DNA from: Bacteroidales bacterium
Lineage (GTDB): Bacteria; Bacteroidota; Bacteroidia; Bacteroidales; UBA932
Direction: 5' to 3'
DNA: 64,000 bases
Assembly (NCBI GenBank): GCA_024401695.1
Contig: JAKSKN010000001.1
Coordinates: 1 to 64,000, forward strand
In this document: positions 16,933 to 25,709 of the stretch, one piece after another
Numbering within the stretch: position 1 is the stretch's first letter
How the letters are laid out: each line of letters starts with the position of its first letter
Made by a program: the position numbers and the translations under genes
Notes under the pieces: model-generated
Database searches by the model: none
What the model was told of the DNA's origin: nothing
The model's input: only the letters and a program-made list of their open reading frames with translations

Positions 16933-18125
16933 GACAGATAGTCACGCACTTCACTGACAACGACCTGTACACCTTCACCTGTCAGTATTACATCCTCGAG
17001 ACCTATCCCCGAGCGGAGGTGGAATATTCCTTCTTCGACCGCAACGGCACTAAATACCCTGCCGGCTTCGCCAAGCTCCTCCAGGAGCAGGTCGACGGTA
17101 TGCGCAACGTGGTGATAACCCAGGAAGAGGTCGACTATATGCGCGACAGCTGCTACTTCCTCCCCCTCTGGTACTTCACATTCCTACGCGGCTACCGTTT
17201 CAACCCGGCAGAGGTAAGGATATCCCAGGACGAGGAAGGCCATCTCGACATCACGGTCCACGGCAAGTGGTTCTCAACCATTATGTGGGAGATGCCGCTT
17301 CTGTCCGCGATCTCCGAGCTGATGCACGAACTGAACGGCGACCTCGCCCGCTACGATGCCGCCCTTGAGGAGCGGCGCGCCCGCGCAAAGGCCGAGAAGA
17401 TATTTGCCGGAGGCATAACCCTCGGCGATATGGGCACACGCCGCCGCCTGAGCTTCGCCCACCAGGATATGGTGATCCGCGCTATGAAGGAAGTCTACGA
17501 ATCCCGGCAGTGGCCCGGCATATTCACCGGCACCAGCAACGTCTATCTCGCAATGAAATACGGCACCAAGTGCCTCGGCACAATGTCGCACCAGCTGATC
17601 TCGTTCGAAGAGACCGTAAGCGGCATCTTCGAATGCAACTTCAACGTGATGAAGAAATTCAGCGACGTCTATGACGGCGACAACGGTATCTTCCTGTATG
17701 ACTGTTTCGGCGACAAGGTCTTCTTCAACAATCTGTCAAAACGGATGGCGATGATGTACAAGGGCCTCCGCGTGGACAGCGGGAACGAAGAGGAACAGAC
17801 CGAGAAGATCATCGCGAAATACAGGTCGCTCGGCATCGACCCTGCCACAAAGCAGGTTGTCTACAGCAACGGCCTGGATGTGGACAGAGCCATAGAGATC
17901 CACAAGTACTGCAACGGACGCGTGCAGGACTCCTACGGTATCGGCACCCAGATCACCTGCGACGTCACCGGCTGCAAGCCTATGAACATCGTCGTCAAGC
18001 TCACCCGCGGCCGCATCACGGAACTCCGCGAATGGCACGACTGCGTCAAGCTGTCCTGCGACAAAGGAAAGACACTCGGCAATCCTGCCAAGTGTCAGTA
18101 TCTTCTGTCAGTTGTCGGGGAATAA
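16929..18125 (+). CDS. pncB: Nicotinate phosphoribosyltransferase
   Basis: This enzyme joins nicotinate and PRPP to form nicotinate mononucleotide, the step after PncA in the Preiss-Handler route to NAD. The 398-aa protein has the N-terminal YTFTCQYYILETYP region, GGITLGDMGTRRRLSF, the TSNVYLAMKYG/GTMSHQLI block with the histidine of the phosphorylated-enzyme mechanism, and the C-terminal DVTGCKPMNIVVKL. Length and motifs are normal. The gene ends directly against hisS on the opposite strand, with no intergenic space. Confidence 0.93.
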   Translation: MRQIVTHFTDNDLYTFTCQYYILETYPRAEVEYSFFDRNGTKYPAGFAKLLQEQVDGMRNVVITQEEVDYMRDSCYFLPLWYFTFLRGYRFNPAEVRISQDEEGHLDITVHGKWFSTIMWEMPLLSAISELMHELNGDLARYDAALEERRARAKAEKIFAGGITLGDMGTRRRLSFAHQDMVIRAMKEVYESRQWPGIFTGTSNVYLAMKYGTKCLGTMSHQLISFEETVSGIFECNFNVMKKFSDVYDGDNGIFLYDCFGDKVFFNNLSKRMAMMYKGLRVDSGNEEEQTEKIIAKYRSLGIDPATKQVVYSNGLDVDRAIEIHKYCNGRVQDSYGIGTQITCDVTGCKPMNIVVKLTRGRITELREWHDCVKLSCDKGKTLGNPAKCQYLLSVVGE

Positions 18126-19508
18126 CTAAGCCAGGAATTCCAGGATACCCTCGGTATCATCTTTCTTGAAGGACTTCTGCTCACCGGAACGGAGGTCCTT
18201 TATGCTGACGATACCCTGCGCGACCTCGTCGCCGCCTGTAATCGACAGGAACGGGATATGCTTGCGGTCGGCGTAGTCGAACTGCTTCTTGAGTTTCGTG
18301 TTGTCCGGATATATCTCGACCGGAATGCCGGCGGAACGGAGCGCGCCCGCCACAGGGAGGACATACCGGAGTTCGTCGGCGCCCATATTCGCGAATAGCA
18401 GTGTGGTGGCGCTGGCAAGGTCCTTCGGGAATTTGTCCAGGCCCTTGAGGACATCGTAGATACGGTCTGCGCCGAAGCTGACGCCGACGCCGGACATATC
18501 CGGAAGTCCGAAGATGCCGGTAAGATTGTCATAGCGCCCGCCGCCGCAGATGCTGCCTATCTGCCAGTCGAGAGCCTTGACCTCGAAGATGGCTCCGGTA
18601 TAATAATTGAGTCCGCGCGCCAGCGAGAGGTCTATCTCCGTCGCTGTCCTGATGCCCGCCGCCTCTATGTAGCCGAAGAGCTCCTCAAGTTCGTCGAGGC
18701 CCTTGAGTCCTTCTGCACTTGAAGCCATAATACCGCGCATTTTGGCAATCTTCTCGCTGTTGGTGCCGGAAAGGGTGAGGACAGGTTCCAGAATGGCCAC
18801 GGCTTCACTCGTAAGCCCCTTTTCGATCATTTCCTCCTTGACCGCGTCAAGCCCCACCTTGTCGAGCTTGTCTATGGCTACGGTGATGTCGACGACCTTG
18901 TCCGGGAAGCCGCAGATTTCCGCGAGGCCTGCAAGGACCTTTCGGTTGTTGATCTTCACGAGGACATTGATGCCGAGCTTCTCGAAGACCTTGTCAACTA
19001 TCTGGACAAGCTCAAGCTCGCAGAGCTGGCTCTTGCTTCCGATCGCATCCACGTCGCACTGGTAGAACTCGCGGTAACGGCCCTTCTGAGGCCTGTCAGC
19101 GCGCCATACAGGCTGAATCTGGAAGCGTTTGAACGGGAAAGAAATCTCATTCTGATGCTGGACGACAAAACGGGCGAACGGCACGGTAAGGTCGTAGCGG
19201 AGGCCTTTTTCGCAGACCTTCAGGGAGAGGGCCTTGCTGTTGTAGCTGCCGTCCTCGAGCTTGAAACCGTCATAATCTATGCCAGTGAAGGCATCTCCGC
19301 TGTTGAGGATGCGGAAGAGGAGCTTGTCGCCCTCGTCGCCATATTTGCCCAGCAGTGTGGAGAGGTTCTCCATAGCCGGCGTCTCTATCTGGGAGTATCC
19401 GTATGTGCGGAATACGCTGCGTATGGTGTCGAAAATGTAGTTTCTCTCAGCCATTTCAATCTGGCCGAAGTCGCGTGTGCCCTTTGGTATTGATGGTTTC
19501 TGTGCCAT
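18126..19508 (-). CDS. hisS: Histidine--tRNA ligase
   Basis: This class II aminoacyl-tRNA synthetase charges tRNA-His. The 460-aa protein shows motif 1 around the N-terminus ([19 protein letters not shown]), motif 2 RYREFYQCD, the histidine-specific [15 protein letters not shown], motif 3 GGGRYDNL and a C-terminal anticodon-binding domain from about residue 365. Its -7 box TAAATTTG at 19528-19535 on the minus strand is back to back with the sppA -7 box. Confidence 0.95.
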   Translation of the reverse strand: MAQKPSIPKGTRDFGQIEMAERNYIFDTIRSVFRTYGYSQIETPAMENLSTLLGKYGDEGDKLLFRILNSGDAFTGIDYDGFKLEDGSYNSKALSLKVCEKGLRYDLTVPFARFVVQHQNEISFPFKRFQIQPVWRADRPQKGRYREFYQCDVDAIGSKSQLCELELVQIVDKVFEKLGINVLVKINNRKVLAGLAEICGFPDKVVDITVAIDKLDKVGLDAVKEEMIEKGLTSEAVAILEPVLTLSGTNSEKIAKMRGIMASSAEGLKGLDELEELFGYIEAAGIRTATEIDLSLARGLNYYTGAIFEVKALDWQIGSICGGGRYDNLTGIFGLPDMSGVGVSFGADRIYDVLKGLDKFPKDLASATTLLFANMGADELRYVLPVAGALRSAGIPVEIYPDNTKLKKQFDYADRKHIPFLSITGGDEVAQGIVSIKDLRSGEQKSFKKDDTEGILEFLA

Positions 19509-19527
19509 TTGCTCTTTATTTATCGCG

Positions 19528-19544
19528 CAAATTTACTACTTTTG
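19528..19544. promoter_or_regulatory. Overlapping divergent promoters of hisS and sppA
   Basis: TAAATTTG (minus strand, 19528-19535) and TACTTTTG (plus strand, 19537-19544) are separated by one base. Polymerase bound at one should exclude the other. Confidence 0.6.
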
Positions 19545-19564
19545 CTAAAATTAATAGGTTAGAA

Positions 19565-21337
19565 ATGAAAGATTTTGTCAAAATGACTCTGGCCGTCATC
19601 TGCGGCCTTATCATTGTTTCGATTCTGAGTTCCATTCTCTTCTTCGGATTCATCGGCGCAACAGCCCTTGCCGGAAAGAGCAGCACGGAACTTCCAAAGC
19701 AGGGCGTGCTCAAGATCGATATGTCCAAGACGGCAATTGACGAGCAGGGCGCAGAAGGCAGCCCGTTCTCCGATCTGGCAGTGCCGGCCATCAGCGGCGT
19801 CAGCATTTCAACTCCGGGCGAGACCATCGGAATCTGGGATGCCGTGCAGGCCCTGAACAAGGCTGCGACCGATCCGGCCGTCCAATACATCTACCTCAAG
19901 ACCGACGGGATGAACATAAGCACCGCGCTCCTTCAGGAGTTCCGCAAGGCGCTCTCGAATTTCCGCACAGTGAGCGGCAAGCCTGTCGTGGCCTACATCG
20001 AGGCCCCTTCCACCGGCTCATACTATCTGGCCTCCGTGGCAGACAAGGTATATATGACCGCCAATCCGGGTGCGACTACGACCGTCAACGGTGTAAGCAC
20101 CAGTATGATGTTCTACGGTGACCTCCTCAAGAAACTAGGCGTGAACGTCCAGCTCATCCGCCACGGCAAATACAAGTCGGCGGGCGAGACATTCACCCGC
20201 AACAGTTCCTCCCCTGAGAACCGCGAGCAATACCAGGCTCTCGTTGATGCTCTCTGGAAGTCAATCGCCGCAGAGGTGGCCGAGAGCCGCAGCATCAGCG
20301 TTGACCAGCTCAATGCGGCAATAGACAACCTCAGCCTCTGCCTTCCTCAGGATTTCGTGGATGCAGGCCTCGTCGACGAGCTCTTCACCCGCAGCCAGCT
20401 CAACGACAAGCTCGCCTCCCTCGCCGGCGTAGAGGATGTGGAGGATGTCAAGGCATTCACCCTCAGCGACTACATATCAGCCAGGAAGAGCATCTCCAAG
20501 GCAAAGCAGAAAATCGCGGTCATCTACCTCAACGGTGAGATAGTCGACGGCCGCGGCAACACTGAAGTTGCCGGAGACCGTTTCGCATCCATCATTTCCA
20601 AAGTCCGCGCAGACTCCACCGTGAAGGCTGTCGTAATGAGGGTCAACTCCCCTGGCGGAAGCGTCCTTGCTTCGGACAAGATCAAGACCGAGCTCGACCT
20701 TCTCAAGGCCGAGAAGCCTCTTGTAGCCTCCTATGGTGCATACGCTGCTTCCGGCGGCTACTGGATCTCCGCCAACGCAGAAAAGATCTTCTCCGATGAG
20801 ACCACACTCACAGGCTCTATCGGAGTGTTCGGAATGATCCCTGATTTCTCAAAGACCCTCAAGGACATAGCACACGTCGGCGTGGAGACCGTCACTTCCA
20901 ACAGGCACGGCGATATGTACACGCTTATGCGTCCTTTCGACCAGGCGGAATATGACTATATGCTCCGATCCATCGAGGACATCTACGACAGGTTCACCGG
21001 CCTCGTCGCCGATGGCCGCGGCCTCGAAAAGACATTCGTTGACGAAGTCGGCCAGGGTCGTGTATGGGCAGGCTCCGATGCACTGACCATTCACCTGATC
21101 GACGAGACAGGCACTCTCGAGGATGCAGTGAAGTATGCTGCAAGCCTCGCCGGCGACCCGGACCTTACTGCCTGGAACATCAAGGGCTATCCTCGCGAGA
21201 AATCCCAGATGGATGCCATTCTGGAAATGTTCAATGGCGGAAGTCAGGATAAGGTCAGCGCAGCGGTCAAGAACATCAAGGATATCGACAAACTCACCAT
21301 AATGGCACGTATGCCGTACGACCTGGATATTAAATAA
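19565..21337 (+). CDS. sppA: Signal peptide peptidase SppA, 67K type
   Basis: This membrane-anchored serine protease degrades cleaved signal peptides. The 590-aa protein has one N-terminal transmembrane helix (residues 8-30) and two tandem S49 domains. The catalytic Lys lies in RHGKYKSAGE (first domain) and the nucleophile Ser in AYAASGGYW (second domain), as in the E. coli Ser/Lys dyad. The frame is open from 19403, but ATG 19565 follows the -7 box by 20 nt and starts just before the TM helix. The upstream region overlaps hisS. Confidence 0.92.
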   Translation: MKDFVKMTLAVICGLIIVSILSSILFFGFIGATALAGKSSTELPKQGVLKIDMSKTAIDEQGAEGSPFSDLAVPAISGVSISTPGETIGIWDAVQALNKAATDPAVQYIYLKTDGMNISTALLQEFRKALSNFRTVSGKPVVAYIEAPSTGSYYLASVADKVYMTANPGATTTVNGVSTSMMFYGDLLKKLGVNVQLIRHGKYKSAGETFTRNSSSPENREQYQALVDALWKSIAAEVAESRSISVDQLNAAIDNLSLCLPQDFVDAGLVDELFTRSQLNDKLASLAGVEDVEDVKAFTLSDYISARKSISKAKQKIAVIYLNGEIVDGRGNTEVAGDRFASIISKVRADSTVKAVVMRVNSPGGSVLASDKIKTELDLLKAEKPLVASYGAYAASGGYWISANAEKIFSDETTLTGSIGVFGMIPDFSKTLKDIAHVGVETVTSNRHGDMYTLMRPFDQAEYDYMLRSIEDIYDRFTGLVADGRGLEKTFVDEVGQGRVWAGSDALTIHLIDETGTLEDAVKYAASLAGDPDLTAWNIKGYPREKSQMDAILEMFNGGSQDKVSAAVKNIKDIDKLTIMARMPYDLDIK

Positions 21338-21339
21338 TT

Positions 21340-21369
21340 TTGAAAATTAGAAAAATTGGTCTACCTTTG
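21340..21369 (+). promoter_or_regulatory. Promoter of initiator tRNA gene
   Basis: TTG at 21340-21342 and TACCTTTG at 21362-21369, 19 nt apart. The tRNA starts 14 nt downstream. Confidence 0.7.
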
Positions 21370-21382
21370 CAGTCCCAAACAT

Positions 21383-21453
<71 letters not shown>

Positions 21454-21455
<2 letters not shown>

Positions 21456-21650
21456 CTAAAAAAGAGAAAGTCAGCGACTTTCTCTTTTTTAGTAGCCGCT
21501 GCCTTTGGCAGCGCTGCTTCTCAACCCTCTGTCGCTTGCGCGACATCTCCCTGTCAGGGAGAATGCGGCTCCACTCACGTTCCGCCGGCGACTCCCGTCG
21601 TTCGCATCGCTCACTCCTTCGTCGCGGCCGCTGATGCGGCCTTCGCCGCT
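21454..21650 (+). repeat. 197-bp repeat, copy 1, beginning with tRNA terminator hairpin
   Basis: The first 42 nt (21454-21495) form the hairpin AAAAAAGAGAAAGTC-AGC-GACTTTCTCTTTTTT, a plausible tRNA terminator. The rest is a chain of palindromes: GCTGCC/GGCAGC, TGTCGC/GCGACA, TCTCCCT/AGGGAGA and GGCCGC/GCGGCC. Copy 2 at 23869-24065 has the same length and differs in the hairpin loop, which is inverted, and in one T/C change. The two copies bracket the tandem toxin-antitoxin cassettes. Confidence 0.8.
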
Positions 21651-21710
21651 CCGCGGCTCAAAAGGGTTTTGCGCCTGAGCACTCAAATGGGAGGAGAATT
21701 CCGTTCAGGG

Positions 21711-21736
21711 GCGGAGAATTCTACGGAGTTCTCCGC
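21711..21736. repeat. Hairpin GCGGAGAA..TTCTCCGC, copy 1
   Basis: A 26-nt palindromic element identical to 22810-22835. Each copy lies upstream of one toxin-antitoxin cassette promoter. Confidence 0.7.
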
Positions 21737-21778
21737 CTTTGCGTGGTATAAGAAGCATAATGGATTTTACAAGTATTA

Positions 21779-21810
21779 TTTGTACAATTCAGAACTTGTA
21801 ATTATATTTG
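21779..21810 (+). promoter_or_regulatory. Promoter and candidate operator of TA cassette 1
   Basis: TTTG 21779-21782 and TATATTTG 21803-21810 are 20 nt apart, and the ATG follows 4 nt later. The palindrome TTGTACAA (21780-21787) overlaps the -33 element and recurs at the same place in cassette 2. An ACAAGT/ACTTGT inverted pair surrounds it. Confidence 0.65.
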
Positions 21811-21814
21811 CAGT

Positions 21815-22366
21815 ATGAAATTTGTCAGCATAAACGGAGAAAGGATTTGGTCTGTCATTTATGACGGGGAATCGGTTGATGCTTTGACAAGGTTGTTCCG
21901 GGATTGGAATGATCTGGACTTTCTGGAAGAGTTTTTTACGAAAAATTCAGTGGATCTTGCGTCCTATTTCAGAATAACGGACATTGACCTCGCAATATAT
22001 GACACCCTTGAAGATGCAAATGAACTGCGTTGTGTGATTTTGGATATTTCTCCCGATACAGACGTTGACAGATTATTCAGGCATCTGGAAAACTCCAGAA
22101 TAACAGAAATGCTCTTGGGGCGGGAGAAGGCAAGAGGCAGGCGAAGAGCCCACGATTCTTGGTTAAGGATTTACGCATTGAAACTTGAGCAGAATACATA
22201 TTTGATAACAGGTGGCGCAATAAAGCTGACACGCACGATGGAAGAGCGGGAGCATACTTTGGCTGAATTACGGAAGATGGAGCTGGTACGCAATTTCCTC
22301 ATTGAGCAGGGCGCTGTTGACATTGACGGCTTAAAAGATATTGCAAGCGATGGAAAGAGCAATTGA
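21815..22366 (+). CDS. Putative RelE/HigB-like toxin, TA cassette 1
   Basis: This 183-aa protein has no assigned function that I can name with certainty. The C-terminal half (WLRIYALKLEQNTYLITGGAIKLT, then MEEREHT) resembles the RelE/HigB toxin fold as found in Bacteroidota, where the gene precedes a helix-turn-helix partner. The N-terminal half is acidic (DWNDLDFLEEFF). The paralogue at 22918-23475 shares the whole layout. The gene starts 4 nt after its -7 box and overlaps its HTH partner by 17 nt. A toxin-first order fits HigBA-type modules. Confidence 0.7.
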   Translation: MKFVSINGERIWSVIYDGESVDALTRLFRDWNDLDFLEEFFTKNSVDLASYFRITDIDLAIYDTLEDANELRCVILDISPDTDVDRLFRHLENSRITEMLLGREKARGRRRAHDSWLRIYALKLEQNTYLITGGAIKLTRTMEEREHTLAELRKMELVRNFLIEQGAVDIDGLKDIASDGKSN

Positions 22367-22730
22367 AATTGTAAAAAAGAATCAAATTGAGAGCAACCAG
22401 TGGCAGAAGGAAGCCGCTGAGGCCAGAGAAAGTTGGGGTTGGATGAAATATTCGATGCAGATAGCATTGAAAGTCCGCTCTATAATGAAGTCGGACGGCA
22501 TCACCCAATGCGCATTGGCGGCCAAACTCGGCTGTACCCAGCAATATGTATCACTGATTCTCAAAGGCAAGGAGAATCTTACTCTGGAGACAATAGCGAA
22601 ACTTGAATCCGCCTTGCAGATCGACTTGTGGGGCCAGTCCTGCATGGTCAATGGATATCAACTCGTCCATTCAACCCGTCAATATCTCAGTGACAGTACT
22701 GCCACTGAATATGGAAAATGCAAGAAATAA
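22350..22730 (+). CDS. HTH antitoxin, TA cassette 1
   Basis: This 126-aa protein has a Xre/HTH_3 domain (about residues 50-105: TQCALAAKLGCTQQYVSLIL, then GKENLTLETIAKLESAL) and a conserved tail LSDSTATEYG. It should neutralise the preceding toxin and repress the promoter, probably at the TTGTACAA palindrome. ATG 22350 lies inside the toxin gene, giving a 17-nt overlap identical to that of cassette 2. Confidence 0.78.
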   Translation: MERAIEIVKKNQIESNQWQKEAAEARESWGWMKYSMQIALKVRSIMKSDGITQCALAAKLGCTQQYVSLILKGKENLTLETIAKLESALQIDLWGQSCMVNGYQLVHSTRQYLSDSTATEYGKCKK

Positions 22731-22797
22731 GGTTCGATTCCCGGACCGTTTGGTCTACTAAAAAAGAGAAAGTCGCTGACTTTCTCTTTTTTAGTAG
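22731..22797 (+). repeat. Cassette junction repeat with hairpin (middle copy)
   Basis: GGTTCGATTC, then CCGGACCGTTTGGTC, then the 42-nt hairpin at 22756-22797 whose loop is GCT. The same string, with one base changed, follows cassette 2 at 23843-23910. The first part resembles a tRNA T-loop (GGTTCGATTCC), but no tRNA can be folded. Confidence 0.7.
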
Positions 22798-22809
22798 CTA
22801 TGCCTCCTG

Positions 22810-22835
22810 GCGGAGAATTCTACGGAGTTCTCCGC
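22810..22835. repeat. Hairpin GCGGAGAA..TTCTCCGC, copy 2
   Basis: Identical to 21711-21736 and in the same place relative to the cassette 2 promoter. Confidence 0.7.
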
Positions 22836-22871
22836 TTTAGAGTTGTGCCTCACCGAATGACAACATATATA

Positions 22872-22902
22872 TTGTACAATATAAATATTGTCACTAAATT
22901 TG
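22872..22902 (+). promoter_or_regulatory. Promoter and candidate operator of TA cassette 2
   Basis: TTG 22872-22874 and TAAATTTG 22895-22902 are 20 nt apart. TTGTACAA begins at the -33 element, as in cassette 1, and an ATATTGT copy follows. Confidence 0.65.
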
Positions 22903-22917
22903 CAAAAACAATTTGAT

Positions 22918-23475
22918 ATGACATTTGACAGAATATTGGAGGATGGACGGCTATGGGCCGTCCGTTATGACTGGCAAGATGACAACTGTTTTGTAAAGTT
23001 ATTCGACAGCTGGTTCGATATGCAATGGCTGGCTTCCTTCTTTAAAGACAATCTTGATGACTTAAAGTCGTATTTTCATATTACTGATGTGTATGAAGCT
23101 GTAATGGAAACCGTTGAGGAAGCCTCAAGAGTGGAATGTCTGATGCTCGACATCACTCCTGATGCAAATTTGGATATGCTATTCAAGCATTTGGAGAACA
23201 GTAGGTTTTCAGAAATGTGGCTGAGCAAAGAGAAAGCGAAAGGCGATGGTTCTTACCGCCATCCATCATGGCTGAGGATTTATGCTATACGAGTTGAACA
23301 AGGCGTATATCTGGTGACCGGCGGCGCAATCAAGCTAACTGCAACAATGGCGGAAAGAAGCCACACGCTATCAGAATTGGCAAAACTTGAAAAAGTTCGC
23401 AATCATTTGATAGACAATGGCGTATTTGACAAAGATGGATTTACTGAATATATTGACAATGAGCAAGGCAACTGA
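22918..23475 (+). CDS. Putative RelE/HigB-like toxin, TA cassette 2
   Basis: This 185-aa paralogue of the cassette 1 toxin shares DGRLWAVRYD at the start, an acidic first half and the C-terminal WLRIYAIRVEQGVYLVTGGA with IKLTATMAERSHT. The ATG at 22918 lies 15 nt after the -7 box; the frame extends upstream to 22888 without promoter support. It overlaps its antitoxin gene by 17 nt. The divergence between the two cassettes is large enough that they are unlikely to be a recent duplication, so independent insertion at the same site is plausible. Confidence 0.7.
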   Translation: MTFDRILEDGRLWAVRYDWQDDNCFVKLFDSWFDMQWLASFFKDNLDDLKSYFHITDVYEAVMETVEEASRVECLMLDITPDANLDMLFKHLENSRFSEMWLSKEKAKGDGSYRHPSWLRIYAIRVEQGVYLVTGGAIKLTATMAERSHTLSELAKLEKVRNHLIDNGVFDKDGFTEYIDNEQGN

Positions 23476-23842
23476 CTTTTTAAACGATCACCAATCGGCA
23501 ATACCTTCAAAGTGGAAGGAAAATGCGCAATGGCGGCGGGATAATGAAAAATGGCTTGGGTATGCCAGAATCATAACTGCAAAAGTATTGAAAGCGATGG
23601 ATGAGCAGTCTGTCACCCAAGTTATACTTGCAGAAAGAATGGGATGCACCCAACAATATGTTTCCAACCTGTTGAAAGGAAGTTCAAATATGACATTGGA
23701 AACAATCTCCAGATTGGAATCCGCCCTGCATATAGATTTATGGGGCTCATCTTGTCTGCTCGATGGATATCAATCCGCCCAACCAGCCAGGCAATACCTT
23801 AGCGACAATGCTACTCCAGAATATGGGAACCGTCAAAAATAA
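23459..23842 (+). CDS. HTH antitoxin, TA cassette 2
   Basis: This 127-aa Xre-like protein has the HTH segment TQVILAERMGCTQQYVSNLL followed by GSSNMTLETISRLESAL, and ends LSDNATPEYGNRQK, close to its cassette 1 counterpart. It is the expected antitoxin and autorepressor for the cassette 2 toxin. Confidence 0.78.
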   Translation: MSKATDFLNDHQSAIPSKWKENAQWRRDNEKWLGYARIITAKVLKAMDEQSVTQVILAERMGCTQQYVSNLLKGSSNMTLETISRLESALHIDLWGSSCLLDGYQSAQPARQYLSDNATPEYGNRQK

Positions 23843-24065
23843 AGGTTCGATTTCCGGACCGTTTGGTCTACTAAAAAAGAGAAAGTCGCTGACTTTCTCT
23901 TTTTTAGTAGCCGCTGCCTTCGGCAGCGCTGCTTCTCAACCCTCTGTCGCTTGCGCGACATCTCCCTGTCAGGGAGAATGCGGCTCCACTCACGTTCCGC
24001 CGGCGACTCCCGTCGTTCGCATCGCTCACTCCTTCGTCGCGGCCGCTGATGCGGCCTTCGCCGCT
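23843..24065 (+). repeat. Cassette junction and 197-bp repeat, copy 2
   Basis: GGTTCGATTTCCGGACCG and GTTTGGTC lead into the 197-bp repeat 23869-24065, matching copy 1 at 21454-21650 except for the inverted hairpin loop and one T/C change. From 24066 to 24228 there is no gene; two imperfect GAAGAAC..TTTTTGTTCT hairpin-like units (about 24139-24167 and 24192-24220) are the only structure I see. Confidence 0.75.
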
Positions 24066-24228
24066 TTTGCGTTGTGGGCGGTGCGGTATTCGTTTGATAT
24101 TGAGCCTTGAAGCTTATCACTACGGCACTGCCCCTTGGTAGGAAGAACATTTTCGCGATTTTTGTTCTTATACGCGGGATTTTTCCGGGCTTGAAGAACG
24201 TCTTGACCGGTTTTTGTTCTCGCAGGGT

Positions 24229-24729
24229 CTAAAATTCGGGAAACATCCTCCGGACTGCATCAATCTCCATCCTCAGAATTCGGGAAATCTGTTTGGCCGA
24301 GGAGTTGTAATCAAAACGCATCATCTTGGCAACGGACACTTTTGCCTCGGCGGGAATCATTGCCGGAGACTTGCATCCATACTGCTTGGAGCACTTCTGA
24401 GCTACGATTGAATATAGTTCATTATCCGTATAAAAGACTGATTCCCCGATTTCTTTTGCTATTGCGGCACTGGACTCTACGCTTTTACTTATTTTCGAGA
24501 AGAAATGATGGGCATTTATGAAGAGTCCTTCAGCAAGACGGATATGGCAAAAGCACATCGGTGAAACATATCCGTCCAGGTGGTTCAGCCCCGTCAGATT
24601 ATCACCCAGATTGCTGTGAAAAGCATTCCGTTTCCACCTTACCGTCGTCAAAGTTTTAAGCGATTCATATCGGCATTTCGCTTCACCGTTGAAGAAAAAC
24701 CTGTTGGCTCCCCAAGGATAGGAACACAT
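24229..24729 (-). pseudogene. N-terminally truncated Y1/RAYT transposase
   Basis: The 166-aa frame begins CSYPWGANRFFFNG and ends AKQISRILRMEIDAVRRMFPEF. This is the C-terminal half of REP-associated tyrosine transposases as found in Bacteroidales: a YPWSS-like segment after the catalytic domain, then a helical tail with KQIxRxLR. The HUH motif and catalytic Tyr that should lie upstream are missing, and an ATPase gene fragment lies there instead. It sits beside a palindrome-rich repeat of the kind such enzymes mobilise. Confidence 0.5.
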
Positions 24730-24768
24730 AAATGCTACACTTTAGGCCGCAAACGTAGCAACCATTTT

Positions 24769-24888
24769 TTCGCCATCGAGAAGAGGCATTCCTGCTTGAA
24801 AATCCTGATAAACAGTGGACTCAGGTAGTGGTGATAACAACTCGCGGGCTTAAGCAAAAAAATGCCAATCAGAAGCCGTTCGATAAAA
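24769..24888 (+). pseudogene. Fragment of DUF234-type ATPase gene
   Basis: Bases 24769-24860 match 26980-27070 in the intact ATPase gene with very few differences and encode RHREEAFLLENPDKQ and WTQVVVITTRGLKQ. After the A-run the frame continues only briefly. It is either a relic of a second ATPase gene or a segment copied from the neighbour. Confidence 0.75.
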
Positions 24889-24971
24889 TGATTCTGATGG
24901 AATATAATTGTGTAGGTATCGGAATAGTCGGTCACCTGGGCGCTTCAGGCTCAAGTAGGCGCTACGAAGCT

Positions 24972-25095
24972 CTGCTCACTTGCGTTCTGTGGAAGTAACT
25001 GATATAACAATAATTACGCGAAATGACCCCCACGAAATTCAGAGGGGTCATTTCGTTTATTTTATTGAGTTATAGCAACTTGCTCAGAACGGTCT
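24972..25095. repeat. 124-bp palindromic MITE-like repeat, copy B
   Basis: The second copy of the element at 10402-10525. Its 35-nt core at 25020-25054 is the exact reverse complement of the copy A core, while the outer sequence runs in the same direction. It overlaps the last codons of the ORF 25084-25416. Confidence 0.8.
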
Positions 25096-25416
25096 TCTAA
25101 AAAATGCATACAATTTATAGATTGCCATCTCCGATCCGAGAAGACCGTCCTTCTCTGCAGCCGCAATCATCTCTGAATATGGAGTATCGGGATATCTGTT
25201 GTAGTTTTCTCCTATGTCGTAATCGTATCCGGTAACCGAATCTGTCGCCAGCACCAATTTATCGAATGATCCGAACATATTGATACAATAATCAATACTG
25301 CATAACAGCGATGGAGGCATAAAAAAGGGAAGGCCGAAACCTCCCCTATAGACTTGCCCCAAGATTACGTGCTGGATCTTTACCTTACGGTGAGGCTCGG
25401 GGCGGGGACTTTGCAC
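25084..25416 (-). CDS. Hypothetical protein, probably truncated by repeat copy B
   Basis: The 110-aa frame contains a credible protein segment (CSIDYCINMFGSFDKLVLATDS, split here as CSIDYCINMF and GSFDKLVLATDS, then GYDYDIGENYNRYPDTPYSEM). Its first 25 residues look unlike protein, and its last residues are encoded by the MITE-like repeat. I do not recognise the family. It is best viewed as a gene remnant. The 293 nt between it and the next gene contain only A/T-rich DNA with the ATPase promoter. Confidence 0.35.
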   Translation of the reverse strand: MQSPRPEPHRKVKIQHVILGQVYRGGFGLPFFMPPSLLCSIDYCINMFGSFDKLVLATDSVTGYDYDIGENYNRYPDTPYSEMIAAAEKDGLLGSEMAIYKLYAFFRRPF

Positions 25417-25667
25417 TTAGCGAATTACCTCATCCACATCACGGCTTAAATCTCATTGCAAATATGAGTGATTATTTTTTACCTTAAGCAAACAATTTTT
25501 GTAACATTAGAAAAATATATTATTGTTTGGTTCTTCTGAGTTTTGCAAACATTTAGAAGAGAATCGTAATACTCAAACTGATTCAACCGCTCATATCGTT
25601 CTAGCGGAAATATATCAAAATCAGAGAAAATCCGCACGAACGTTAGTGGTATTCAAGAGATATTTAC

Positions 25668-25675
25668 TATATTTG
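25668..25675 (+). promoter_or_regulatory. -7 box of ATPase gene
   Basis: TATATTTG, perfect consensus, 34 nt before the ATG at 25710. Confidence 0.55.
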
Positions 25676-25709
25676 TCCTCGGTAATTAATTCATTGAATA
25701 TCAATATAT

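Noticed and set aside
22731-22755. GGTTCGATTC / CCGGACCGTTTGG as the 3' end of a tRNA gene
   Set aside because: The T-loop-like string is suggestive, but the T-stem pairs only two bases and no D arm, anticodon arm or 5' acceptor strand can be found upstream, where the antitoxin gene lies.
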